A stretch of 64,000 nt of DNA from Yersinia aleksiciae. GTDB taxonomy: Bacteria > Pseudomonadota > Gammaproteobacteria > Enterobacterales > Enterobacteriaceae. The position numbers and the translations under genes are program-made. This document shows, in pieces, positions 49,522 to 59,690 of the stretch. The number at the start of each line of letters is the position of its first letter. Position 1 is the stretch's first letter. The notes under the pieces are model-generated. The model made no database searches. It worked only from the letters and a program-made list of their open reading frames with translations, and was not told where the DNA came from. The stretch lies in NCBI RefSeq assembly GCF_001047675.1, contig NZ_CP011975.1, forward strand, positions 1,714,073 through 1,778,072, written 5' to 3'.

Positions 49522-50298
49522 TTAGCGCCTGTTTTGTTGTGCGAAATCCAAAATTAAATTCGAAAAATCATCAGGATGAGAAACAAACGGCGCGTGGGCG
49601 GCCCCTTTCATCACCACTGATTGCGTGTGCGGCCATGCGCTATCTAATAACGACGCCACTTTGCGCGGCACCAACCCATCCAGATAACCATAAATACGCA
49701 AAAATGGTAGATCGCATGCCGCCAGCGCTTCGCGCAAATCCTCATTACGCAAAATCTCCAACCCGCCGGTCAGCACCTCTACCTCCGGCATCTGGTGTTG
49801 CAGCACCACCGCTTTCAATAAGCGGGCATCCTGCCGCGCACTTTCAGTGCCCAACGTTTGCAACGCCAAAAAGCGCTCAACCGTACGTTGGAAATCCTCG
49901 CTAAGTTGCTGCTCGAAGCCTGCCAGCACTTCCGGTCGGATACCCGGCCACTCGTCATGGGCAGTAAAACAGGGTGAGGAAGAGACGGTGATCAACCCAT
50001 TGACGCGCTCTGGATGACTCAAGGCTATCTGGCTGGCAACCAACCCGCCCATCGACCAACCCAGCCACAACGCCTGTTCAGGCGCTTGCTGCAAAACGAT
50101 GGCAGCCATATCAGACAATGACATCGCACCAAAATCTTTGCTGCGCCCATAACCGGGAAGGTCTACTAAGTGCAGCCGAAAATGCGGGGAGAGTCGATCA
50201 ATGATGCAATGCCACACCTCTGCATTCAGCCCCCATCCGTGCAACAGCACAAGATCGCGATCGCCTTCACCGCAGATGTTCCAATAAAGTTGTTTCAT
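49522..50298 (-). CDS. bioH: BioH, pimeloyl-ACP methyl ester carboxylesterase
   Basis: This 258-residue alpha/beta hydrolase removes the methyl group from pimeloyl-ACP methyl ester, ending the pimelate-forming part of biotin synthesis. It has the oxyanion/HGWG segment [12 protein letters not shown], nucleophile Ser82 in GWSMGG, the acid in YGYLDGLV and the catalytic His in [10 protein letters not shown]. It is divergent from gntX-nfuA, as in E. coli. Confidence 0.95.
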   Translation of the reverse strand: MKQLYWNICGEGDRDLVLLHGWGLNAEVWHCIIDRLSPHFRLHLVDLPGYGRSKDFGAMSLSDMAAIVLQQAPEQALWLGWSMGGLVASQIALSHPERVNGLITVSSSPCFTAHDEWPGIRPEVLAGFEQQLSEDFQRTVERFLALQTLGTESARQDARLLKAVVLQHQMPEVEVLTGGLEILRNEDLREALAACDLPFLRIYGYLDGLVPRKVASLLDSAWPHTQSVVMKGAAHAPFVSHPDDFSNLILDFAQQNRR

Positions 50299-50421
50299 AC
50301 GTTAATATCCTGTCGCCTTAATCCTGTCAGGCATCTTGCCTGACTCAATGGCTTAACGAAAATAGAGCAGTGCCCCCTGCGACTTCAAGGACGAAGAAGA
50401 TAGATCCCCAAGGAGATATGC

Positions 50422-51105
50422 ATGCTAACCCTCATCAGCCAATGCTGGCTATGCCAACAAATGCTATACCACCCATGGCACGGTATCTGCTGCTACTGCC
50501 GCCGCCATCTGCCCAGGTTACCGCCCTGCTGCCCACGTTGTGGTTTGCCCAGCTCCAGCCCTGATCTCCCCTGTGGCCGCTGCCTGCGTGAACCACCAGA
50601 CTGGGGAAGCCTCACTTTTGTCAGTGATTATGCCCCCCCATTGAATGGGCTGATAAAAAAACTCAAATTTAATGGATCCACCCAACTGGCCCCGGCATTA
50701 GCACGCTTATTATTACTGCGCTGGCTTGATGCCTGGCGTCAGGGCAAGGTCATCAAGCCAGAAAGAGTTATCAGTGTACCGCTCCACCGCGGGCGTCACT
50801 GGCGACGCGGCTATAACCAAACGGATCTGTTAGCCCAGCCATTGGCTCGCTGGCTTAACTGCCACTATAGCAATATGACCTTACAGCGCATTGGCGCGAC
50901 GCCTCCCCAGCGGCAACTCAACGCCACGGCGCGGCGTAAAAATATGCAGGGAATATTTCGCTGTATGGAGCCGATTCGGGGTCAACATATTGCCCTGCTG
51001 GATGATGTTGTCACCACTGGCAGTACGCTGAATGAGATTGCCAAGCTATTATGGGCTGAGGGGATTGCCTCATTACAGGTTTGGTGTATTTGCCGAACCT
51101 TGTAG
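50422..51105 (+). CDS. gntX: GntX (YhgH), ComF-family phosphoribosyltransferase-like protein
   Basis: This 227-residue ComF-type protein has an N-terminal zinc-ribbon-like set of cysteines (CWLCQQ, CCYCRR, CCPRCG, CGRC) and a C-terminal PRTase fold with the PRPP-type motif ALLDDVVTTGSTLNE. E. coli GntX is needed for use of external DNA as a carbon source, which matches the hof genes elsewhere in the window. The start is ATG at 50422, with AAGGAG before it. Confidence 0.92.
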   Translation: MLTLISQCWLCQQMLYHPWHGICCYCRRHLPRLPPCCPRCGLPSSSPDLPCGRCLREPPDWGSLTFVSDYAPPLNGLIKKLKFNGSTQLAPALARLLLLRWLDAWRQGKVIKPERVISVPLHRGRHWRRGYNQTDLLAQPLARWLNCHYSNMTLQRIGATPPQRQLNATARRKNMQGIFRCMEPIRGQHIALLDDVVTTGSTLNEIAKLLWAEGIASLQVWCICRTL

Positions 51106-51164
51106 TCACCCTAACAATGGGCGTATTATAGCCGACAAGAGTAGTCAACTATTGAGCAGATGCC

Positions 51165-51740
51165 ATGATCACAATAACAGACGCAGCACAATCTCATTTT
51201 GCCAAACTGTTGGCAAATCAAGAAGAAGGCACCCAAATCCGCGTATTTGTTATCAACCCCGGTACGCCAACCGCTGAATGCGGTGTCTCCTACTGTCCAC
51301 CGGATGCGGTTGAAGCAACAGATACTGAACTGAAATTCGAGCAGATATCAGCCTATATTGATGAGCTGAGCAAGCCCTATCTGGAAGACGCGGAAATCGA
51401 CTTTGTCACCGACCAGCTAGGTTCGCAGCTCACCCTGAAAGCCCCGAATGCCAAAATGCGCAAAGTGGACGACAATGCGCCGCTGATGGAGCGGGTCGAG
51501 TATGTACTGCAATCGCAGATTAACCCGCAATTGGCTGGTCACGGCGGTCGTGTCACCTTGATGGAAATCACACCAGATGCCTTGGCTATCCTGCAATTTG
51601 GTGGCGGCTGTAACGGATGTTCTATGGTTGATGTCACCCTGAAAGAGGGCATTGAGAAAGAACTGTTGCAGAAATTCCCAGAATTGAAGGGCGTGAGGGA
51701 TTTGACCGAGCATCAGCGCGGCGAGCACTCTTACTACTAA
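51165..51740 (+). CDS. nfuA: NfuA, Fe-S cluster carrier
   Basis: This is a 191-residue scaffold/carrier for [4Fe-4S] clusters. An N-terminal degenerate A-type (IscA-like) domain is followed by a C-terminal NifU-like domain with the cluster motif CNGC in [12 protein letters not shown]. It lies 59 bases after gntX, as in other enterics. Confidence 0.97.
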   Translation: MITITDAAQSHFAKLLANQEEGTQIRVFVINPGTPTAECGVSYCPPDAVEATDTELKFEQISAYIDELSKPYLEDAEIDFVTDQLGSQLTLKAPNAKMRKVDDNAPLMERVEYVLQSQINPQLAGHGGRVTLMEITPDALAILQFGGGCNGCSMVDVTLKEGIEKELLQKFPELKGVRDLTEHQRGEHSYY

Positions 51741-52109
51741 TTATCTTGCGTCCTTGGCGCTACAGCGGTGTTAGCTTCGCTAGAGCGCATGTGCTTGCAG
51801 CATGTGACGAGTTTATCTTTCGACGTTGAGCGCAGTCAGAGATTTTGCCGACAAAGACGATGGCCCGAGTGAGCCACCACGAACGGCGGTGAAAAGCGCG
51901 CTTGGGCAGAGATGCCCATCGCGTTGGCTCGATGAGGCTAGCGGCGACTCGAGGGAATGGCGCAGCCACAATATTTCGCGCAAGGCGCAAGATTGCTAAG
52001 GGTGTGCACCCACACACCCTTAACCGGTTGAAGCATCAAGGGTTGGGTGGGCGACAATCTCATATCAACCGAACCCATCACCTAATGACCCTTTGTACGA
52101 CCTAAAAAG
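51741..52109. other. Intergenic repeat-rich region between nfuA and malQ
   Basis: There is no gene in these 369 bases. They hold several GC-rich inverted segments, a 9-bp stem AAGGGTGTG/CACACCCTT (51998-52006 with 52013-52021) without a U-tract, and a 38-bp sequence (51951-51988) that recurs exactly, inverted, at 63917-63954. It looks like accumulated non-coding repeat sequence. Confidence 0.55.
51951..51988. repeat. 38-bp dispersed repeat, inverted copy at 63917
   Basis: The segment starts GAGGGAATGGCGCAGCCACA and is identical to the reverse complement of 63917-63954. Both copies are intergenic. Confidence 0.85.
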
Positions 52110-54206
52110 TCACCCCGCAGAAACATTCTTACGGCGCTTATCCAAGTCCTTCAATAAGCGATTAATCTGGCTGTCAGCAAACATCTCTTCCAGCGTGACC
52201 GTCAACTTACGTCGCCAGTTTGGGTACTCATCGCTGGTTCCGGGAATATTGACCGGGGTCGCCATATCCAGCCAGTCTTCCGGCTGCAAGCCCAATAACG
52301 CACTCGCGCTGTCAGCAACATAACGCTGCAAGCCACGATTGAGTACCGGGCTCATCGCCAGTAACGACGCTTTGTGACCCACCTTCTTTGGCACACAATC
52401 ATAATGATGTAGCCCTTCCAACAACCCTTGCTTGGCACGCTCCCTATCAAGATAGAGCTGCTTCAATATTTGTTGGTCCGGATATAACCCTAGCTTATTG
52501 CCCAGAGTCAGATCATCTGCTTGCCAATAACCTCGCAGCGTCGGCAGGTCATGAGTGGTAATGGTCGCCATCGCCTGAACCGGATAAGACTGCGGCGCAC
52601 GGAAGGTATTTTCACTGTCATGCTCAAAATAGAGCACTTTATAGGAGTACACGCCGCTATCACGTAACTTACCGATAATCTCAACCGGTACAGTACCTAA
52701 ATCCTCGCCAATCACCATACAGTGATGACGCTGACTCTCCAGCGCCAATATCGCCAGCAGGTCATCGACCGGGTATTTGACGTAAGCCCCCTGATCCGCC
52801 GTGTGACCGTAAGGGATCCACCACAAGCGCAGTAACGCCATCACATGGTCAATACGCAGTGCGCCACAACTGGTCATATTGGCGCGCAGCAAATCAATAA
52901 ACGGCTGATAGGCGCGAGCCACCATCACATGCGGGTCCATCGGCGGCAAGCCCCAATTCTGACCAAGCGGCCCTAAAATATCTGGCGGCGCGCCCACTGA
53001 AGCTTTCAGGCAATATAACTCGCGATCACACCAAGTTTCAGCCCCCCCTTCAGCCACACCCACCGCTAAATCACGGTACAGGCCCAGCGGCATTTTACGC
53101 GCCTGACTGTCACGAAAGCAGTCATCAAACTGGCTGGCGGCTAGCCACTGTAGCCACAGATAGAAGTTCACGTCATCCGCGTGCTTGCGGCAAAATTCAG
53201 CCACGGCACTGCTATGCCCATCGCGATATTCGGCAGGCCATACTGGCCAGCCCCACATCATGGGATCATTTTCACTCAAATGGGCATGCAGGGCGTCAAA
53301 GGCAGCCTGTTGATGTAAACTGCTGCCACCTTGCTCAAAAAACTGATGGAATGCCTGCACCCGCGTGTCTTTTGCTTTCCGCGCCGTAAACAGCGGGAAT
53401 GCCAAACGTAAGGCGGTCAGTTTAAGCCCCATGGCCTGCGGATAATCGACCCATTCACTGGCACGGATCTCAGCCAAGATGCGTTGTGTTTCGGGCTGAT
53501 GCCACCAAATTTGTGCGGCTTCACTGTGCGTAAATTCATCCACGCTGTTGACGTCGATATAAATCACATTCAGCCAGCGTCTGGATGAGGGGCTGTAAGG
53601 GCTAGCACTTTGTGGGTTAGCCGGATAGAGCGCATGAATCGGATTTAAACCAATAAAAGCCCCGCCCCGTTCCCCGACCTGCCCCAACATCTGGGCTAAA
53701 TCGCCAAAGTCACCGATACCCCAATTGCGCTCAGAGCGCAGGGTATAGAGCTGCACACAGGCTCCCCACAGCTTTTTCCCGGCCAGTAACGCATCCGGTT
53801 CATAGCAGCGCTTCGGCGCGACGATAACCGAGCACTGCCACTGCTGTAAGCCTTGCTCCAGAATCAAACGGTGATAACCCTGAGGCAGGGATGCAGGCAG
53901 GGTCAGCGTTTTTTTCGCACTGATACGCCCTTGATGCAACTCACCTTTTTCTGTCTGAAGCTGCCAATGATAATCGCCTGAACCCGCCATTGGCAGCTGC
54001 ATTGGGCTACCAAAAATAAATACTTTTACCACCGGTAATGGTGCTTTTTCTGTCTGGGTAACATGGGACGCATTCATGCGCCCCATAGCCGCCAACAACT
54101 GTTGCTTGGTTTCCGGCAAAATAGCCTGCGGCTTACCATGAGCATTAATATAGCTGGCGGCGATCCCTGCCAGTGTCGCTGCTTGATCGAGCGATTTACG
54201 ATCCAT
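52110..54206 (-). CDS. malQ: 4-alpha-glucanotransferase (amylomaltase)
   Basis: This 698-residue GH77 enzyme disproportionates maltodextrins, feeding MalP and releasing glucose. Catalytic segments of the family are visible: LRIDHVMAL (nucleophile Asp), IGEDLGTVP (acid/base Glu) and TTHDLPTLRGYW (stabilising Asp). Length is normal for enteric MalQ. It follows malP by 12 bases. Confidence 0.97.
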   Translation of the reverse strand: MDRKSLDQAATLAGIAASYINAHGKPQAILPETKQQLLAAMGRMNASHVTQTEKAPLPVVKVFIFGSPMQLPMAGSGDYHWQLQTEKGELHQGRISAKKTLTLPASLPQGYHRLILEQGLQQWQCSVIVAPKRCYEPDALLAGKKLWGACVQLYTLRSERNWGIGDFGDLAQMLGQVGERGGAFIGLNPIHALYPANPQSASPYSPSSRRWLNVIYIDVNSVDEFTHSEAAQIWWHQPETQRILAEIRASEWVDYPQAMGLKLTALRLAFPLFTARKAKDTRVQAFHQFFEQGGSSLHQQAAFDALHAHLSENDPMMWGWPVWPAEYRDGHSSAVAEFCRKHADDVNFYLWLQWLAASQFDDCFRDSQARKMPLGLYRDLAVGVAEGGAETWCDRELYCLKASVGAPPDILGPLGQNWGLPPMDPHVMVARAYQPFIDLLRANMTSCGALRIDHVMALLRLWWIPYGHTADQGAYVKYPVDDLLAILALESQRHHCMVIGEDLGTVPVEIIGKLRDSGVYSYKVLYFEHDSENTFRAPQSYPVQAMATITTHDLPTLRGYWQADDLTLGNKLGLYPDQQILKQLYLDRERAKQGLLEGLHHYDCVPKKVGHKASLLAMSPVLNRGLQRYVADSASALLGLQPEDWLDMATPVNIPGTSDEYPNWRRKLTVTLEEMFADSQINRLLKDLDKRRKNVSAG

Positions 54207-54218
54207 GCAGTCTTCTCC

Positions 54219-56624
54219 TTAACGTTTGGCTTGCCAGATACGCGATTGGTAATCGCGAATTGAACGGTCAGAACTGAACATCCCTACCCGGGCAGTGTTA
54301 AGAATGGTACGGCGGGTCCATTCATCCTTATCGCGGTACAGGGCATCAATTTGCTGCTGTGCCTGACAATATGAGGCAAAATCAGCCAGCACCAGATAAG
54401 GGTCACCCCCTTCCAACAGGCTATGCAACATCATGTCAAATGCGTGTTTATCACCTTGGCTGAATGCCCCACTGGCCAGCTCATCCAGAATGCTTTTCAG
54501 GTGTTTATCCGTTTTCAGGTATTTCTGTGGCTGATAACCTTTCGCCAGAATGGCTTTTACCTGCTCCACGGTGTTACCGAAAATAAAGATATTTTCGTCG
54601 CCCACCTGTTCAGCAATTTCAACGTTAGCCCCATCGAGCGTGCCCACCGTCAAAGCACCATTTAGCGCCAACTTCATGTTACCCGTACCGGAAGCTTCCT
54701 TACCCGCGGTTGAAATCTGCTCAGAGACATCGGCGGCTGGGATCATCAATTCCGCAACTGATACCCGATAATCGGGGATGAACACCACTTTTAGGCGATC
54801 TTTAACGATCGGATCATTATTGATCTTATCGGCAGCCTGATTTATCGCATAAATGATATTTTTGGCTAAATAGTAACCTGGCGCAGCTTTGGCCCCAAAC
54901 AGGAACACGCGCGGCGCCATATCCAGATTCGGGTTATCGCGAATCTGGCGATATAAAGAAAGAATATGCAACAGATTCAAATGCTGCCGCTTATATTCAT
55001 GCAGCCGCTTAATCTGTACATCAAAGATGGCGTCTGGGTTAATGGTCAGCCCCATCACACGCTTAACATATTCAGCTAGCTTAACTTTGTTGTCATATTT
55101 GATCTGCTGATAGCGTTCGCAGAACGCTTTATCGTCGGCATAAGACTCAAGGCCAGCTAATGCATCCAGATTATTCGCCCACTCAACTTTCAGCGTTTCA
55201 TCAATCAGACCAGACAGCGCCGGATTACATTGCTTCAACCAACGACGCGGCGTAATGCCATTAGTCACATTGTGGAATTTATTTGGCCATAACTCATAGT
55301 ATTCAGGGAACAAATCTTTGATAACCAGATCCGAGTGCAACTGTGCGACACCATTGACAGCGAAGCCACTGACCACACACAGATTGGCCATGCGCACCTG
55401 CTTATTATGATGTACCGCCAGTTTGGCCCAAACTTCGTCATTACCCGGCCACTGCTTATCGACCAACTTTTTAAACTGCGCATTGATCTGCTTGATGATG
55501 ACAAAATGGCGCGGCAACAAGCTGCGGACCAACTTTTCATCCCAGCACTCAAGGGCTTCTGGCATCAAGGTGTGGTTGGTGTAAGCAAAGGTTTTACTGG
55601 TAATCGCCCAAGCAGCATCCCAACTTAGCTGATGCTCATCAATCAGTACGCGCAGCATTTCAGGAATAGCGATCGTCGGGTGAGTATCATTGAGCTGAAT
55701 GACTTCATAATCCGGCAGTTCCGCCACTTTACGGCCCGCCAGATGGTGCTTACGCAGGATATCGGCCACCGAACAGGCGCACTGGAAGTATTGCTGCATC
55801 AGTCGCAAGCGCTTACCAGCCAAGTGGTTATCATTGGGATACAGCACCTTGGTCAGTTTTTCGGCTTCAACGCCATTTTGTTCTGCCAGCAAGAATTTGC
55901 CGTCATTAAAGTTGGTTAAATCAAAGGGATGCTGATGAGTCGCCTGCCATAAACGCAGTGGTTGGGTGACGCCATTACGATAGCCCAACACCGGTAGATC
56001 CCAAGCTTCGCCGCGCAAAGCAAACGCCGGACGCCATAACTGACGGCCATCCGCTTGTTTTTCCAGCTTGCCACCAAAACCGACATCCACCGCCAGTGCG
56101 CTATTGTGACGGAACCACGGATAGCTCTCACGCTGCCAGTTATCTGGCGCTTCCTGCTGCTTACATTCACTGAACGACTGACGAAACAGGCCATATTGAT
56201 AATTCAGGCCATAACCGGTGGCGGATTGCTCAACCGTCGCCATCGAATCAAGGAAACAGGCCGCCAAACGCCCCAATCCACCATTGCCCAGTGCCGGGTC
56301 GGTCTCCTGCTCTAGCAGGTCACTCAAGTTAATCTGCTGTTCAGCCAGCACGGCTTCCACCTGTTCATACCAACCCAAGTTAATCAGGTTATTTGCCGTC
56401 AAACGACCGATTAAAAACTCCATCGAAATGTAGTTAACATGGCGCTGTACTTTCGTGGCCTTCGCTGGCGCGGGCTGAGCAGATAACTGTTCGGCTAACG
56501 CTGCACTAACCGCTTCCCACCATTGGTGTTGGGTCATTTGCTGAGCGGAGGTTAAGCCAAAGCGCTGCCACTGGCGGGTCAGTGCAGCCAGGAAATCGTC
56601 CTTTTTAAGCATAGGCTGTGACAT
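54219..56624 (-). CDS. malP: Maltodextrin phosphorylase
   Basis: This 801-residue PLP-dependent phosphorylase releases glucose 1-phosphate from maltodextrins. The PLP lysine is in [19 protein letters not shown], and [15 protein letters not shown] and [13 protein letters not shown] are also diagnostic. The ATG at 56624 ([11 protein letters not shown]) is preceded by AGGATAGAGA; the frame is open 24 codons further but that part lacks family similarity. It is first gene of malPQ, divergent from its activator gene malT. Confidence 0.97.
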   Translation of the reverse strand: MSQPMLKKDDFLAALTRQWQRFGLTSAQQMTQHQWWEAVSAALAEQLSAQPAPAKATKVQRHVNYISMEFLIGRLTANNLINLGWYEQVEAVLAEQQINLSDLLEQETDPALGNGGLGRLAACFLDSMATVEQSATGYGLNYQYGLFRQSFSECKQQEAPDNWQRESYPWFRHNSALAVDVGFGGKLEKQADGRQLWRPAFALRGEAWDLPVLGYRNGVTQPLRLWQATHQHPFDLTNFNDGKFLLAEQNGVEAEKLTKVLYPNDNHLAGKRLRLMQQYFQCACSVADILRKHHLAGRKVAELPDYEVIQLNDTHPTIAIPEMLRVLIDEHQLSWDAAWAITSKTFAYTNHTLMPEALECWDEKLVRSLLPRHFVIIKQINAQFKKLVDKQWPGNDEVWAKLAVHHNKQVRMANLCVVSGFAVNGVAQLHSDLVIKDLFPEYYELWPNKFHNVTNGITPRRWLKQCNPALSGLIDETLKVEWANNLDALAGLESYADDKAFCERYQQIKYDNKVKLAEYVKRVMGLTINPDAIFDVQIKRLHEYKRQHLNLLHILSLYRQIRDNPNLDMAPRVFLFGAKAAPGYYLAKNIIYAINQAADKINNDPIVKDRLKVVFIPDYRVSVAELMIPAADVSEQISTAGKEASGTGNMKLALNGALTVGTLDGANVEIAEQVGDENIFIFGNTVEQVKAILAKGYQPQKYLKTDKHLKSILDELASGAFSQGDKHAFDMMLHSLLEGGDPYLVLADFASYCQAQQQIDALYRDKDEWTRRTILNTARVGMFSSDRSIRDYQSRIWQAKR

Positions 56625-56714
56625 AGGGGGATCTCTATCCTGTGGGTTAGGTAATTTTACCCTTATCCTGCCAAGGAGAACCGGCAAGGGCATCATCCTG
56701 CCGGAGGATTAGCT

Positions 56715-56722
56715 GGGGATGA
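56715..56722 (+). promoter_or_regulatory. Candidate MalT box of the malPQ promoter
   Basis: GGGGATGA matches the MalT-box consensus GGGGAKGA. It lies about 90 bases upstream of the malP start codon. A second GGATGA hexamer occurs on the minus strand at about 56690-56695, so several boxes may be present, as in the E. coli malP promoter. Confidence 0.5.
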
Positions 56723-56942
56723 GTCGCAGGGCGTAGCTAAAATTGTGATCCGGTGCAACTTACAGCCATAGGAAACATTAACTCTGTTGCAATAAGATGG
56801 CTGTTATCAGACCTTAGCAGTGCTGATTAATTACGAGGCTAAAAATAATTACTCTTATGAATGCCTGTAACAACTCACTACAAATGGACATATCAATCAC
56901 CAGGACGTCTTTTCACCGGATTTATTTAAAACCGGACACAGC

Positions 56943-59654
56943 ATGCTGATCCCATCAAAACTGAGCCGCCCGGTACGGCTACAAAATACCGTGATACGTG
57001 ACCGCCTGTTGGTTAAGTTATCAGGTGTGGCGAATTATCGTCTGACGTTAATCAATTGCCCGGCGGGATACGGAAAAACCACGTTGGTCGCCCAATGGGC
57101 TGCGGACCAATCCTGCCTCGGCTGGTATTCTCTGGATGAAAGTGACAATCAGCCAGAACGCTTCGCCACCTATCTGGTCGCGGCGGTACAGCTAGCCACT
57201 GGCGGCCATTGCAGTAAAAGTGAAGCTCTCAGCCAGAAGCATCAATATGCCAGCCTTTCGGCGCTGTTTGCTCAATTATTCATCGAGTTGTCCGATTGGG
57301 ACGGCCCGCTCTATCTGGTCATCGATGATTATCATCTGATTACCACTGACGCCATTCATGAAGCCATGCGCTTCTTCTTGCGCCATCAACCCGAAAATCT
57401 GACGCTAATTCTGCTCTCCCGAACCTTGCCGCCACTGGGTATTGCTAACCTGCGAGTGCGCGATCAATTGCTGGAGTTGGGGATGCAGCAGCTGGCGTTT
57501 AATCATCAGGAAGCACAGCAATTCTTCGATTGCCGCCTGCCCGCGCCACTGGAGCAGGGGGACAGTAGCCGCCTGTGTGATGAAGTCGAAGGTTGGGCTA
57601 CCGCGCTGCAACTGATTGCGCTGTCATCACGTCAGCCCAACTCCTCGGCGCAAAAATCGGCCAAGCGCTTGGCGGGGTTGAATGCCAGCCATCTGTCAGA
57701 CTATCTGGTCGATGAGGTACTGGATCAGGTTGATAGCAATGCTCGCGCCTTCCTACTGCGTTGCTCAGTATTACGTTCCATGAATGATGCCCTGATTGTG
57801 CGCCTGACCGGTGAAGACAACGGCCAACAGCGGCTGGAAGAGTTAGAGCGTCAGGGGCTATTCATTCATCGCATGGATGACAGCGGTGAGTGGTTCTGCT
57901 TCCATCCATTATTTGCCACTTTCCTGCGCCAGCGCTGCCAGTGGGAATTAGCACTGGAACTGCCGGACCTGCATCATGCGGCAGCGGAAGGTTGGATGGC
58001 GCTGGGCTACCCCGCTGAAGCTATTCACCACGCGCTGGCGGCCGGTGATGTCGGCATGCTGCGCGATATTTTACTGCAACATGCCTGGACGTTATTTAAC
58101 CATAGTGAGTTGGCGTTACTGGAGCAGTGTCTGGTCGCCCTGCCTTACTCGTTATTGGTGCAAAATCCGGAACTGGCATTGCTGCAAGCCTGGTTGGCCC
58201 AGAGCCAACACCGTTACGGCGAGGTCAATACCCTACTCGAGCGCGCGGAGTCGGCGATGCAGGAGCGTAAAATTCCGATCGATGAAATTTTGCGCGCTGA
58301 ATTTGATGCGCTGCGTGCTCAGGTGGCAATCAATGCCGGTAAACCAGACGAAGCCGAAAAACTGGCGACCGATGCCCTGAAATATCTCCCCATGGCGAAC
58401 TTTTACAGCCGGATCGTGGCCACCTCCGTCACCGGAGAGGTACATCATTGCAAGGGGGAGCTGAGCCGTGCGCTGCCGATGATGCAGCAAACCGAGCAGA
58501 TGGCACGCCGCCATGAAGCTTATCACTACGCTTTGTGGGCGTTGCTGCAGCAGAGTGAAATACTGATTGCTCAGGGCTTCTTGCAAGCGGCCTATGAGAC
58601 ACAAGATAAAGCCTTTGAGCTGATTCATGAGCAACATCTTGAGCAGCTGCCAATGCATGAATTCCTGCTGCGCATTCGCTCACAGGTGTTGTGGTCATGG
58701 TCACGGCTGGATGAGGCAGAAGCCGCCGCACGTAAAGGCATCGAAATCTTGGTTAACTACCAGCCGCAGCAGCAGTTGCAGTGTCTGGCGATGCTGGCGA
58801 AGTGTTCACTGGCCCGTGGGGATCTGGATAACGCTAATATGTATATCCAGCGCTGCGAGGCGCTGCAACATGGCAGCCAGTATCATCTCGACTGGATAAC
58901 CAATGCCGATAAGCCACGGGTAATTCACTGGCAGATGACCGGCGATAAAGCCGCGGCGGCAAATTGGCTGCGTCAGGCGGAAAAACCGGGCATGGCCGAT
59001 AACCACTTTTTGCAGGGCCAATGGCGCAATATTGCCCGGATTCAGATTATGTTGGGGCGTTATAATGAAGCCGAAGTGGTGTTGGATGAGCTAAATGAAA
59101 ATGCTCGCCGCCTGCGCTTAACCAGCGATCTTAACCGTAACTTATTGTTAAGTAATACGCTCTATTGGCAAACCGAACGTAAAAGCGAGGCGCAGAAAGC
59201 GCTGATTGAATCACTGTCACTGGCCAATCGCACCGGCTTTATCAGCCATTTTGTCATTGAAGGTGAAGCCATGGCGCAACAGCTGCGCCAACTGATTCAA
59301 CTTAATGCGTTGCCTGAATTGGAACAATTCCGCGCCCAACGAATTCTGAAAGACCTTAACCAGCACCATCGGCATAAATTCGCCCATTTTGACGAGATCT
59401 TCGTCGATAAGTTGCTGACTCATCCACAAGTGCCGGAGTTGATTCGCACCAGCCCGCTAACACAACGTGAATGGCAGGTATTGGGGCTGATTTACTCCGG
59501 TTACAGTAATGACCAAATCGCTGGGGAGTTGGAGGTGGCGGCCACCACCATTAAAACTCATATCCGTAATTTGTACCAAAAACTGGGTGTCGCCCACCGG
59601 CAAGAAGCGGTACAGCAGGCGCAGCGTTTATTACAGATGATGGGGTATATTTAA
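56943..59654 (+). CDS. malT: MalT, maltotriose-dependent transcriptional activator
   Basis: This is a 903-residue STAND-class ATPase activator of the maltose regulon. It has an N-terminal nucleotide-binding domain with Walker [12 protein letters not shown], a long TPR-like sensor region that binds maltotriose, and a C-terminal LuxR-type helix-turn-helix ([20 protein letters not shown], then [16 protein letters not shown]). Length matches E. coli MalT (901). It is divergent from malPQ. Confidence 0.98.
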   Translation: MLIPSKLSRPVRLQNTVIRDRLLVKLSGVANYRLTLINCPAGYGKTTLVAQWAADQSCLGWYSLDESDNQPERFATYLVAAVQLATGGHCSKSEALSQKHQYASLSALFAQLFIELSDWDGPLYLVIDDYHLITTDAIHEAMRFFLRHQPENLTLILLSRTLPPLGIANLRVRDQLLELGMQQLAFNHQEAQQFFDCRLPAPLEQGDSSRLCDEVEGWATALQLIALSSRQPNSSAQKSAKRLAGLNASHLSDYLVDEVLDQVDSNARAFLLRCSVLRSMNDALIVRLTGEDNGQQRLEELERQGLFIHRMDDSGEWFCFHPLFATFLRQRCQWELALELPDLHHAAAEGWMALGYPAEAIHHALAAGDVGMLRDILLQHAWTLFNHSELALLEQCLVALPYSLLVQNPELALLQAWLAQSQHRYGEVNTLLERAESAMQERKIPIDEILRAEFDALRAQVAINAGKPDEAEKLATDALKYLPMANFYSRIVATSVTGEVHHCKGELSRALPMMQQTEQMARRHEAYHYALWALLQQSEILIAQGFLQAAYETQDKAFELIHEQHLEQLPMHEFLLRIRSQVLWSWSRLDEAEAAARKGIEILVNYQPQQQLQCLAMLAKCSLARGDLDNANMYIQRCEALQHGSQYHLDWITNADKPRVIHWQMTGDKAAAANWLRQAEKPGMADNHFLQGQWRNIARIQIMLGRYNEAEVVLDELNENARRLRLTSDLNRNLLLSNTLYWQTERKSEAQKALIESLSLANRTGFISHFVIEGEAMAQQLRQLIQLNALPELEQFRAQRILKDLNQHHRHKFAHFDEIFVDKLLTHPQVPELIRTSPLTQREWQVLGLIYSGYSNDQIAGELEVAATTIKTHIRNLYQKLGVAHRQEAVQQAQRLLQMMGYI

Positions 59655-59661
59655 GTTAGCC

Positions 59662-59690
59662 GCAGGGTGAGATCGCCCTGCTATTTCATT
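59662..59690 (+). terminator. Possible terminator of malT
   Basis: GCAGGG (59662-59667) pairs with CCCTGC (59676-59681), followed by TATTTC. The stem is short and the T-tract is poor. Confidence 0.4.

Noticed and set aside
49494-49904. 136-codon plus-strand frame
   Set aside because: Antisense of the bioH 3' half, with low-complexity translation.
56743-56762. TGTGA half-site between malP and malT as a CRP site
   Set aside because: The second half-site is too poor to call from sequence, although CRP control of malT is known in E. coli.
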